Of a stretch of DNA of 16,523 nucleotides, positions 7,987 through 15,206 are shown in pieces; the first letter of the stretch is position 1; the number at the start of each line of letters is the position of its first letter. A model generated the notes under the pieces. That model did no database searches and had not been told where the DNA came from. It saw nothing but the letters and a program-made list of their open reading frames with translations. Made by a program: the position numbers and the translations under genes. The stretch is from Bacteroidales bacterium (lineage in GTDB: Bacteria > Bacteroidota > Bacteroidia > Bacteroidales > Marinilabiliaceae): assembly GCA_004552385.1 (NCBI GenBank), contig SFOL01000036.1:1-16523 (forward strand), read 5' to 3'.

Positions 7987-8786
7987 GTTTTTTAAATTTC
8001 CTCAAGACAAAAATATTCTGGGCGCAAGTGGGTTTAGCCGTTGCCGCGACCATCGTGCTGCTCGTGCTGGTTAACTGGGGCCTCGACATCTACACGACAA
8101 GCGGCCGGACGGTCGTGGTGCCGACCCTCGTGGGCCACATGCAAAGCGAGGTGGAGGACGAGGTGCGCAATGGCGACCTGAGCCTCGTGCTGATAGACTC
8201 CATATACCGCTCGAGCGAGAAACCCGGCGTGATAGTGGACCAGATTCCCGAGGCTGGCAAAAAGGTCAAAAAGGGTCGCGCCATATACGTTACCATCAAC
8301 GCCTTCACGAAAGAGATGACCACCATGCCCGCCCTTGTCAACTACTCATACCGCAATGCGGTCGTCAACCTGCAAAACGCCGGCCTGAGCCTGGGGCGGG
8401 TTGACTCCGTGCCAAGCCCCTATGACGGCCTCGTGCTTAAGCAGATGGTGGACGGACGCGAGGTGAACGCGGGCGACAGGCTGCCCAAGGGCACAGCCGT
8501 GAACCTCATGGTGGGTCATGGTCAGGCGGGCGGGTCCACCCACGTGCCGGACGTGACTGGCAAACCATACGACGAGGCACTCGTGGCCATCGCCGAGGCC
8601 ACGATGACACTGGGCAACGTGGTGTGCGACGAGACCATCCGCACGGCCTCGGACACGGCCATGGCCATAGTTTATAAGCAATCGCCCCGAGCCGGCAGTG
8701 ACAAGACTGTGGAGACGTGGACCCCACTGACCCTCTGGCTGACGACCGACGCCGAAAAGGTGGCCACAAGCTTACTGTCAGAATAA
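7983..8786 (+). CDS. membrane-anchored PASTA domain protein
   Basis: The 267-residue product has a short cytoplasmic N-terminus and one membrane segment (about 12-33). Three PASTA domains follow, at about 43-107, 114-178 and 187-254. Each has the usual VP..VG-like opening (VVVPTLVGHMQSEVEDEV, THVPDVTGKPYDEAL; the middle one is degenerate) and closes in a KG..V.L-type strand. PASTA domains bind peptidoglycan stem peptides or beta-lactams in kinases and penicillin-binding proteins. Here there is no kinase or transpeptidase domain, the arrangement I know from Bacteroidota stand-alone PASTA proteins. The ATG at 7983 is chosen because the membrane anchor begins soon after; an in-frame upstream extension to 7875 would run into the rpmH terminator. 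The rluD gene starts 14 bases after the stop. Confidence 0.9.
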   Translation: MSFLNFLKTKIFWAQVGLAVAATIVLLVLVNWGLDIYTTSGRTVVVPTLVGHMQSEVEDEVRNGDLSLVLIDSIYRSSEKPGVIVDQIPEAGKKVKKGRAIYVTINAFTKEMTTMPALVNYSYRNAVVNLQNAGLSLGRVDSVPSPYDGLVLKQMVDGREVNAGDRLPKGTAVNLMVGHGQAGGSTHVPDVTGKPYDEALVAIAEATMTLGNVVCDETIRTASDTAMAIVYKQSPRAGSDKTVETWTPLTLWLTTDAEKVATSLLSE

Positions 8787-8800
8787 GAACCACAAGCGAG

Positions 8801-9877
8801 ATGGCGCAGAACGAAGAGACAGAAGACGAACTGGAGCAGGACGACCCAGAGATGGAGGGCGACTCCCAAGCCGCGGGGCAGACATACGAGCACTTCCACT
8901 TCACCACAGACGGCGGTCAGAACCTGATAAGGATAGACAAATACGTGGTGGACCACGTGTCGCACGCGTCGCGCACCAAGGTCCAGGCGGCAGCCGACGC
9001 CGGCAACATACTCGTGAACGGCAAGCCCGTGAAGGCCAACTACCGCGTGAAGCCAGGCGACGAGATAAGCATCGTCATGAGCTATCCGCCGCGGGAGATT
9101 GAGATCGTGCCCCAAGACATCCCCCTTGACATCGTGTATGAAGACGAGTCGCTGCTCGTTGTCAACAAACCCGCCGGCATGTGCGTCCACCCCGCCGTGG
9201 GCAACCACGACGGCACACTGGTGAACGCCCTCGCATGGCATCTTCGCGGTCTGCCGATGTTCCAAGACGTGAAAGACCCCCGCCCCGGCCTGGTGCACAG
9301 GATAGACAAGGACACCTCGGGGCTGCTGGTGGTGGCGAAAAGCGAAAAAGCGAAACTGGCCCTCGCCCACCAATTTTTCGAGAAGAGCACAGAGCGCAGC
9401 TACGTGGCCCTGGTGTGGGGGCTTATGGAGTCTGACACGGGGACCATACGCGGCAACATAGGCAGGAGCGTGCGCGACCGGAAGGTGATGGACGTGTACC
9501 CGGAGGGCAGCGGCATAGGCAAGAGCGCCGTGACGCACTATGAGGTCATGGAGCGCCTGGGCTACGTGAGCCTCGTAAAGTGCCGACTTGAGACGGGGCG
9601 CACGCACCAGATACGCGCGCACTTCCGCCACATAGGCCACCCCCTGTTTGGCGACACCCACTACGGCGGCGACCAGATTTTGCGCGGGACGACGTTCCCC
9701 AAATACCGCCAGTTCGTAACCAACTGCCTTACCGCTCTGCCGAGGCAGGCCCTCCACGCCAAGACGCTCGGCTTCACCCACCCCGAGACCGGCGAGATGA
9801 TGAGGTTCGACTCAGAAGTGGCGGACGACATGGCGGACGTGATCGACAGGTGGCGCAAATACGTAGAGAACAGATAG
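8801..9877 (+). CDS. rluD: 23S rRNA pseudouridine synthase, RluD family
   Basis: This 358-residue enzyme converts uridines to pseudouridine in 23S rRNA; for RluD these are in helix 69. An acidic N-terminal extension (about 1-25, rich in Glu and Asp) precedes an S4 RNA-binding domain (about 41-92: IRIDKYVVDHV to VKPGDEISI). The catalytic domain follows, with the signature HRIDKDTSGLL (166-176), where Asp169 is the catalytic residue. Other family motifs are VNKPAGMCVHP (121-131) and GRTHQIRAHFRHIGHPLFGD. The ATG at 8801 lies 14 bases after the PASTA stop; an earlier in-frame ATG at 8717 would overlap that gene and add non-family sequence. RluD is the closest family by domain order, but the exact target uridines cannot be read from sequence. 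Confidence 0.93.
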   Translation: MAQNEETEDELEQDDPEMEGDSQAAGQTYEHFHFTTDGGQNLIRIDKYVVDHVSHASRTKVQAAADAGNILVNGKPVKANYRVKPGDEISIVMSYPPREIEIVPQDIPLDIVYEDESLLVVNKPAGMCVHPAVGNHDGTLVNALAWHLRGLPMFQDVKDPRPGLVHRIDKDTSGLLVVAKSEKAKLALAHQFFEKSTERSYVALVWGLMESDTGTIRGNIGRSVRDRKVMDVYPEGSGIGKSAVTHYEVMERLGYVSLVKCRLETGRTHQIRAHFRHIGHPLFGDTHYGGDQILRGTTFPKYRQFVTNCLTALPRQALHAKTLGFTHPETGEMMRFDSEVADDMADVIDRWRKYVENR

Positions 9878-9981
9878 ACAGGGCGCCAGAGAAGCCCATA
9901 TACAGAAAATAAGACAGCAACAAGCGTGGAGACCGGCGGACACGAAGAGCCCCGCCCCCGCCACACGGAAAAAGCAAGACG

Positions 9982-10962
9982 ATGAAAAAACGCATTGCGA
10001 TAGTATACGGCGGCTACCAGAGCGAAGCCGAGGTTAGCGCGCGCAGCAAAGACGGTCTCATGGCCATGATGGACCACGACCGGTATGAACTTGTGCCGGT
10101 GAAAATAACGCGCCAGGAGTGGACCGCCGAACCCGACGGCAAAAGATTGCCCATAAACAGAGAGGACTTCTCATATACCGACGGCGGCGAGAGGAAGACG
10201 TTCGCCATGGCCTACATAACCATCCACGGCGTGCCAGGCGAGAACGGCCTGATGCCTGCCTACTTTGAGATGATAGGCATGCGGCACTCCACATGTCCCG
10301 CCCTGACGGGCGCCATGACGTTTGACAAATTCGTGTGCAACAGCTACCTGCGCTCCTTCGGCATAAACGTTGCCGACTCCATAAGAGTGCGCAAGGGGCA
10401 GACGGTGGACCCGCACGCGGTGGCGGAACGCATAGGGTTGCCCATGTTCATAAAGCCATCGGCCGCGGGGTCGAGCTTCGGCGTGACGAAAGTAAAGAGC
10501 GAGGCTCAGATAGCGCCCGCCATAGAGAACGCCCACAAGGAGAGCGACGACGTGATAATAGAGGCCTTCATGGACGGGACGGAGCTCACGTGCGGACTGT
10601 ACAAGACGTCCGACAAGACTGTCATATTCCCCCTGACCGAGGTTCGCACGAGCAACGAGTTCTTTGACACTGACGCGAAGTACACCCCTGGCAAGACGAA
10701 GGAGATAACCCCGGCCGAGGTGAGCAAAGAGGTGGAGGAGAAAGTGAAAGCCACAGCCTCTGAAGTCTACGACCTCATGACGATGAAAGGCATAGTCCGC
10801 ATAGACTTCATAGTTAAGAAAGACGGCACACCCTTCGTGCTTGAAGTCAACACCACGCCAGGCCAGACGGCCACGAGCTTCATCCCGCAGCAGATACGCG
10901 CGGCGGGCATGAAGGAGAAAGACGTCTTCAGCGACGTGATGGAGTCAATATTAAACTCATAA
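9982..10962 (+). CDS. ddl: D-alanine--D-alanine ligase
   Basis: This 326-residue ATP-grasp ligase joins two D-Ala to make the dipeptide used by MurF in peptidoglycan precursor synthesis in the cytoplasm. Visible motifs are the N-terminal SEAEVS with Glu15, HGVPGENG (82-89), the ATP-binding FIKPSAAGSSFGV (156-168) with Lys158, VIIEAF (191-196), omega-loop Tyr234 in KYTPGK, RIDF (273-276) and EVNTTPGQT (288-296). The omega-loop Tyr fits a D-Ala-D-Ala rather than a D-Ala-D-Lac ligase. The usual PGMT near the C-terminus reads PGQT here. The 104-base gap after rluD holds no clear promoter or terminator, so the gene probably shares the PASTA-rluD transcript. The pth gene begins 14 bases downstream. 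Confidence 0.95.
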   Translation: MKKRIAIVYGGYQSEAEVSARSKDGLMAMMDHDRYELVPVKITRQEWTAEPDGKRLPINREDFSYTDGGERKTFAMAYITIHGVPGENGLMPAYFEMIGMRHSTCPALTGAMTFDKFVCNSYLRSFGINVADSIRVRKGQTVDPHAVAERIGLPMFIKPSAAGSSFGVTKVKSEAQIAPAIENAHKESDDVIIEAFMDGTELTCGLYKTSDKTVIFPLTEVRTSNEFFDTDAKYTPGKTKEITPAEVSKEVEEKVKATASEVYDLMTMKGIVRIDFIVKKDGTPFVLEVNTTPGQTATSFIPQQIRAAGMKEKDVFSDVMESILNS

Positions 10963-10976
10963 ACAACGCCGAACGA

Positions 10977-11540
10977 ATGAAATTCCTGATAGTAGGTCTT
11001 GGCAACATAGGCGACGAGTACGCCCACACGAGGCACAACACCGGCTTTGACATCGTGAGCCGCCTGGTGAAAGACGCCGGCTCCGACTTTTCGCAAGAGC
11101 GTTACGGCGACGTGGCCCGCATAAAAGTGAAAGGCCGCGAGCTGGTGGTGCTGAAGCCCAACACGTATATGAACTTGAGCGGCAAGGCCGTGCGCTACTG
11201 GGCCGACGCGGAGAAGGTGCAGCCGGAGAACATAGTGGTGGTGGTAGACGACCTTGCCCTGCCCGTCGGCACGATACGCCTGAAGGGCAGAGGGAGCGCT
11301 GGCGGCCACAACGGGCTGAAGAACATAACGGAGCTCCTCGGCACAGAGAACTACCCCCGCCTCCGCTTTGGCATAGGCAACGAGTTCAAGCGCGGGCAGC
11401 AGGTGGACTTCGTGCTGGGCCGATGGGACGCCGACGAGCAGGACCTGGTGGACGAGCGCATGGAGATGGCGGCGGAATGCATCCGCTCATTCGTCTGTAT
11501 AGGCTTGCAACTGACGATGACGCAGTTCAACAACAAATAA
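10977..11540 (+). CDS. pth: peptidyl-tRNA hydrolase
   Basis: This 187-residue esterase frees tRNA from peptidyl-tRNA that has dropped off the ribosome. Family hallmarks are VGLGNIG with Asn10, the catalytic His20 in TRHNTGF, KPNTYMNLSG (60-69) with Asn62, the Asp pair in VVVDDLAL (Asp91/Asp92), and GSAGGHNGL (106-114). Length is normal for bacterial Pth. It starts 14 bases after ddl and is followed 63 bases later by the Hsp15-like gene. The pth-S4 pairing puts two ribosome-rescue functions side by side. Confidence 0.96.
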   Translation: MKFLIVGLGNIGDEYAHTRHNTGFDIVSRLVKDAGSDFSQERYGDVARIKVKGRELVVLKPNTYMNLSGKAVRYWADAEKVQPENIVVVVDDLALPVGTIRLKGRGSAGGHNGLKNITELLGTENYPRLRFGIGNEFKRGQQVDFVLGRWDADEQDLVDERMEMAAECIRSFVCIGLQLTMTQFNNK

Positions 11541-11603
11541 CCACGGACAAGTAAAAAAAAACGCGGGCGGCACGTCCGCCGACAAAGAAGGGAAGACGGA
11601 GAA

Positions 11604-12035
11604 ATGGCCGAAACAGTCAGAATAGACAAGTTCCTCTGGGCCGTGAGGATATACAAGACCCGGTCCATAGCCGCCGAGGCCGTGAAGCGCGGCAAGGTGT
11701 CAATGGGCGGCGCGCAAGTGAAAAGCTCGCGAAACGTGAAGGTTGGCGACGTCATAGCCGTGAAAGTGCCAGCCGCCACACGTTCTTTCGAGATTATAAA
11801 ACTGGCGCAGAACCGGATGGGCGCGAAACTGGTGAAAGACCACATAGTGGAGGTGACCCCGAGAGACCAGTTGGAGCAGATAGAACTCTACCACCTCCAG
11901 ATGTCAATGCAGCGGCAGAAAGGCCTGGGCCGACCGACCAAGAAAGAGCGTCGCGACATAGACAGCTTCGTGGCCGACGGCTGGGCTGACGACGACGACT
12001 TCGACATAGACCTTGACGAGGAGGACGACGAGTAG
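11604..12035 (+). CDS. hslR: S4-domain RNA-binding protein, Hsp15 (HslR)-like
   Basis: The 143-residue protein begins with an S4 RNA-binding domain (about 5-60: VRIDKFLWAVRIYKTRSIA to VKVGDVIAVKV). A basic helical region follows (LAQNRMGAKLVKDHIVEVTP, then GRPTKKERRDIDSF), as in Hsp15. Hsp15 of E. coli binds free 50S subunits that still carry peptidyl-tRNA and helps recycle them. The position next to pth, which clears peptidyl-tRNA, fits that role. The tail is extremely acidic (about 127-143, mostly Asp and Glu), which is longer than I expect for the family. The ATG at 11604 is chosen because the S4 fold starts immediately after it. Confidence 0.88.
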   Translation: MAETVRIDKFLWAVRIYKTRSIAAEAVKRGKVSMGGAQVKSSRNVKVGDVIAVKVPAATRSFEIIKLAQNRMGAKLVKDHIVEVTPRDQLEQIELYHLQMSMQRQKGLGRPTKKERRDIDSFVADGWADDDDFDIDLDEEDDE

Positions 12036-12108
12036 GCATCGCCCACAGACAGGCGCAGGAGCGTCGCGCCGGCACAGACGCCATGCGGACGCAAACAAAT
12101 AAAGAAGA

Positions 12109-12114
12109 AGGAGG
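12109..12114 (+). promoter_or_regulatory. Shine-Dalgarno sequence before the DUF4924 GTG start
   Basis: AGGAGG lies 8 bases upstream of GTG 12123. Most other genes of the Bacteroidales-like segment show no such motif, so it stands out and supports the GTG as start codon. Confidence 0.55.
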
Positions 12115-12122
12115 CTAAAGAA

Positions 12123-12719
12123 GTGCATATAGCTCAGAAAAAGAGGAATGAGAGCATTGTGGAGTACATACTCTACATGTGGAACGTGGAGGACCTGATA
12201 CGCGCCAACAAACTGGACATGAAGCGCATAGACGACACAGTGGTGTCAAAATACGGAGTGACGGACCCGATCGAGAGGCAGAAGCTGTACGACTGGTGGG
12301 ACAACCTGTGCGAGATGATGAAGCGCGAGCATAAAGAGGAGGGCGGGCACCTGCAGATAATCGACATGCTGGCCAACGACCTGTATAACTTTCACCTCTA
12401 CCTGCTCACCCGCCAAGAGGAAATCCCATACCAGAACGCCTTCCAGACGGCCTGGCCGGACATAAACCTGCTGACCACCAAGGTGAAAGGCGGCGACAAG
12501 ATGCACCACGTCCTCTTGGGGCTTACCGCCATATATGACTACTACCTGTTGAAACTGCAGGGCAAGACGGTGTTGGCCGACACGACGAACGCCATAGTAC
12601 GCATAAGCCACTTCCTGTCGTTGCTCAGCCAGAAATATCTGAAGGCGGAGCGTGAGCTGCACCCCGAGCGTGGCGTCAGCGACGACGGCGACTACGTGGC
12701 CCCCGCCAGCAAGGCGTAG
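12123..12719 (+). CDS. DUF4924 family protein
   Basis: The 198-residue product opens with MHIAQKKRNESIVEYILYMW followed by VEDLIRAN. I associate this pattern with the Bacteroidota DUF4924 family, whose members start with an M-x-IA-type sequence. It is mostly helical, with no signal peptide or membrane segment and no recognisable catalytic motif. Helices carry many aromatic and charged residues (LYDWWDNLCEMMKREHKEEG, DYYLLKLQGK). The GTG start at 12123 is supported by an AGGAGG 8 bases upstream and by agreement with the family N-terminus. It follows the S4-protein gene by 87 bases and precedes the lipase-like gene by 74 bases. Function is unknown. Confidence 0.8.
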   Translation: MHIAQKKRNESIVEYILYMWNVEDLIRANKLDMKRIDDTVVSKYGVTDPIERQKLYDWWDNLCEMMKREHKEEGGHLQIIDMLANDLYNFHLYLLTRQEEIPYQNAFQTAWPDINLLTTKVKGGDKMHHVLLGLTAIYDYYLLKLQGKTVLADTTNAIVRISHFLSLLSQKYLKAERELHPERGVSDDGDYVAPASKA

Positions 12720-12793
12720 GGGAGAGAGAGTCGGCAACAGGCGGAAAGACAAGAGAACGCATCGGCGCCCGATAGTCAAAAAAAATCAGCAAA

Positions 12794-13885
12794 ATGAAAA
12801 AGAACGCATTATACGCCGCGGCCCTCATGACCTTGTTGGCCACCAGCGTCGCGGCTCAGGGGCTCAAGCCCGGCTTTGACAAAGAGGAATATATAGAATG
12901 CCTCTGCATGACGTCTCACATGGACAGCCTCAGCGTAGACAGAAAATACTTGAGCCCGGAGCCAAAGAGGTTTCACAAAAAATACGTCGCGCGCAAGACA
13001 GGCTTCGACAATGCGTGGGAGCTGTGGCAAGACGGCGACGGCGTTTGCGCAATATTGCTGCGCGCCACGGTATCGACCATGAGGAGCTGGGGCGCCAACT
13101 TCAACGCCGGCATGGTGCGCGCCGTCGGGACGTGCCACGTCGGGGCGGACAAGGCGTACGACCTGTGCGCCGACAGCTCGGCGTGCGTCCACTCGGGCTG
13201 GGTGGCAGGCCTGATGACCATGGCCGACGACATAAAGAGCAAAATAGACTCGTGCTACAAGAGCGGGTGCCGCGACTTCATCGTGGCGGGCCACAGCCAA
13301 GGCGGCGCCCTGAGCTACCTTACGACGGCCATGCTGAGGCGTATGCAGGCCAAAGGCGAGATGCCCTCCGACATAAGGTTCAAGACCTACGCCAGCGCCG
13401 CCCCCAAGCCCGGCGACTACCTCTTCGCCATGAATTACGAGGCTATGACGCAAGGCGGATGGTCGATAACCGTTGTGAACGCCGACGACTGGGTGCCCGA
13501 GACCCCGCTGAGCGTGCAACGCCCGACGGACTTCCGCCCCACGAACCCGTTCGCGAATATGGACGAGCTGACGGGAGACCTGGGCGTGATGCAAAAAGCA
13601 AGGATAAACTTCCTGTATAACAGGCTGAACAAGCCTACCGACAAGTCGGTAGGCAACCTGACGAAATATCTGGGAGACGTGGTTGGCGAGATGCTCGAAG
13701 AGGCCAACGAATGGTACGCCCGCCCCCGGTATGCCGACTGCGCCAACTACGCCCGATGCGGGCAATATTACATACTGATGCCCGACGCCGAATATTACGC
13801 CAAGCACCCACACAAAGCCGCCGACGCCTTTGAGCACCACCAGTACATATCATATTACGAGCTGGCTCAGAAGATAAAAGAATAG
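12794..13885 (+). CDS. exported class 3 lipase-like alpha/beta hydrolase
   Basis: The 363-residue product has a signal peptide (1-21, ending TSVAAQ) and an alpha/beta-hydrolase core like the lipase class 3 family. The nucleophile elbow GHSQGG (166-171) gives Ser168. VVNADDWVPETP (227-238) would supply the Asp, at 231 or 232. HHQYISYY (348-355) would supply the His near the C-terminus. The expected order Ser-Asp-His is therefore present. Class 3 lipases hydrolyse acylglycerol esters, but the substrate here is unknown. The protein has ten Cys, an unusual number for a predicted exported protein of this size. The ATG at 12794 follows an A-rich stretch without a Shine-Dalgarno sequence. It is probably periplasmic or surface-exposed. 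Confidence 0.85.
   Translation: MKKNALYAAALMTLLATSVAAQGLKPGFDKEEYIECLCMTSHMDSLSVDRKYLSPEPKRFHKKYVARKTGFDNAWELWQDGDGVCAILLRATVSTMRSWGANFNAGMVRAVGTCHVGADKAYDLCADSSACVHSGWVAGLMTMADDIKSKIDSCYKSGCRDFIVAGHSQGGALSYLTTAMLRRMQAKGEMPSDIRFKTYASAAPKPGDYLFAMNYEAMTQGGWSITVVNADDWVPETPLSVQRPTDFRPTNPFANMDELTGDLGVMQKARINFLYNRLNKPTDKSVGNLTKYLGDVVGEMLEEANEWYARPRYADCANYARCGQYYILMPDAEYYAKHPHKAADAFEHHQYISYYELAQKIKE
13633..13654. repeat. perfect inverted repeat inside the lipase-like gene
   Basis: GCCTACCGAC (13633-13642) and GTCGGTAGGC (13645-13654) are exact reverse complements separated by AA. The mRNA could form a strong stem here. It lies in coding sequence for NKPTDKSVGN and is not followed by a T run, so it does not look like a terminator. 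Confidence 0.6.
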
Positions 13886-13929
13886 GCCTGGGCAGACAAG
13901 GCACGCACCACTTAAGAAAAAGAGAAAAA

Positions 13930-15057
13930 ATGACAGCTATTATCCAGGTGACGACAAGTCAAGATGCGGAATCGTTCATCAACCTGCCCTACGTCCTCTA
14001 CCGCGGCGATGCTCATTGGGTGCCCCCGATCCGCAAGGCGGAGCGCAGGCTCTTCGACCCGGCGCAGAACCCCGCCTACCGTTTTTGCGAAGTGAGCCGC
14101 TGGGTGGCCTTGGACGATGACGGGAAGTGCCGCGGGCGCGTGGCAGCCATAGTGAACCACAGGTGGAACGACAAGACAGGCAGCAAGACCGGGCGCATAT
14201 CGCGCTTCGAGGCGGAAGACGACCCGGTCCTGGCGCACCGCTTGCTCCAGGCCGCCGAGTTGTGGCTACGGGCGCGTGGAATGGAATATGCCGCCGGCCC
14301 CTTGGGCTTCAGCAACCTGGACCAGCAGGGGCTGACCGTCATGGGCTTTGACCGCATGGCGGCATTAGGCTCGTCGCTGACGAAGCCGTATTACGTAGAG
14401 ATGTTCAGGCACGAAGGATACGAGCCTTTGCAGGACTGGAATGAATACCGCCTGACAGTACCGTTCACCGTCCCTCCGAAGGTTAAGGCCATAGCCGACG
14501 CCGCGCGCGGACGTTTCGGACTGCGCCTGCGCACATTCTCATCTCTCGACGAAGTAAAAAAGGCGGCCCCGGTCCTGATGAGCCTCTTTGACAAGAACTT
14601 CGAGCCCCTCTTCGGCACATACCCTTTTGACGAAGAAATGAAGCAGTACTACACGAGCATGTTTCTCGACATCCTGGACCACAGGCTGGTAGTGGCAGTA
14701 AACGACGAGCAGGCCGGCGGCAAGCCTGTGGGTTTCATCGTGGCCATGCCATCGGTGGTGAAACCCCTCAGGCGGGCGTGGGGCGACATAGGCCTGATGG
14801 ACGCCACGGGCGTATGGATGGCCATGCGTCGCGCCACGGAGGCGGAGATACTTCTTGCCGCCGTCTCGCCCGAGGCGCGGATGCGCGGCGCCTTCTCGTT
14901 GCTGATAGAATGCCTGATAGAACGGATGTCGGCCCGCGGAATACGCCACGTGGAGACGACCGCGATACTTAGCAACAACGACCGCGCGGCCTCGATAGTT
15001 AAAGAGTTCACGCACGAGAGGCACAAGCAGAAGATGTGCTTCATTAAGGGGATATAG
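13930..15057 (+). CDS. GNAT-like acyltransferase (YghO-type)
   Basis: The 375-residue protein looks like the large two-part GNAT-related family typified by E. coli YghO. The N-terminal half begins with VTTSQDAESFINLPYVLYRG, followed by HWVPPIR. It contains the family-like stretch AAGPLGFSNLDQQGLTVMGF (121-140) and the TKPYYVEMFRHEGYE region. The C-terminal half (about 195-375) has the alternating strands and helices of a GNAT fold, with RLVVAVNDE, KPVGFIVAMP, AAVSPEARMRGAFSLLIECL and a final IKEFTHE-like segment (IVKEFTHERHKQK). The acetyl-CoA loop is only loosely like the usual R-x-x-G-x-G/A. The substrate is unknown and no signal peptide is seen. It starts 44 bases after the lipase-like gene, behind an A-rich leader. 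It is the last intact gene of Bacteroidales-like composition. Confidence 0.75.
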   Translation: MTAIIQVTTSQDAESFINLPYVLYRGDAHWVPPIRKAERRLFDPAQNPAYRFCEVSRWVALDDDGKCRGRVAAIVNHRWNDKTGSKTGRISRFEAEDDPVLAHRLLQAAELWLRARGMEYAAGPLGFSNLDQQGLTVMGFDRMAALGSSLTKPYYVEMFRHEGYEPLQDWNEYRLTVPFTVPPKVKAIADAARGRFGLRLRTFSSLDEVKKAAPVLMSLFDKNFEPLFGTYPFDEEMKQYYTSMFLDILDHRLVVAVNDEQAGGKPVGFIVAMPSVVKPLRRAWGDIGLMDATGVWMAMRRATEAEILLAAVSPEARMRGAFSLLIECLIERMSARGIRHVETTAILSNNDRAASIVKEFTHERHKQKMCFIKGI

Positions 15058-15092
15058 ACAGGGAAAAGCAACTACAGAAAAAACAATGAGAC

Positions 15093-15137
15093 ATGACGGA
15101 CAAAGAAAATGAGATAGCAATAAAGGCCATGGAGTAG
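15093..15137 (+). pseudogene. truncated start of an unidentified gene, ending at amber codon
   Basis: ATG 15093 opens a frame reading MTDKENEIAIKAME and stopping at TAG 15135-15137. Both Ile codons are ATA, like the genes to the left, so this could be the first 14 codons of a Bacteroidales gene cut off at the junction. The same frame continues after the TAG into the carbon-nitrogen hydrolase fragment. It is too short to identify and could also be non-coding. Confidence 0.3.
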
Positions 15138-15206
15138 AACTCCGTAAAGATTTTCGCACACACCTTTTCTCAGAGGCACATAGCGGAAGTCGACAATCAG
15201 GATGGG

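Noticed and set aside
8672..9781. Long minus-strand open frame opposite rluD (369 codons)
   Set aside because: It mirrors the GC-rich codon structure of rluD, has no family motifs, and rluD is unmistakable on the + strand. The same holds for the other long minus-strand frames.
11550..11580. Hairpin GGCGG/CCGCC next to a run of A, which reads as a terminator on the minus strand
   Set aside because: No gene is supported on the minus strand, the stem is only 5 bases, and on the + strand there is no T run.
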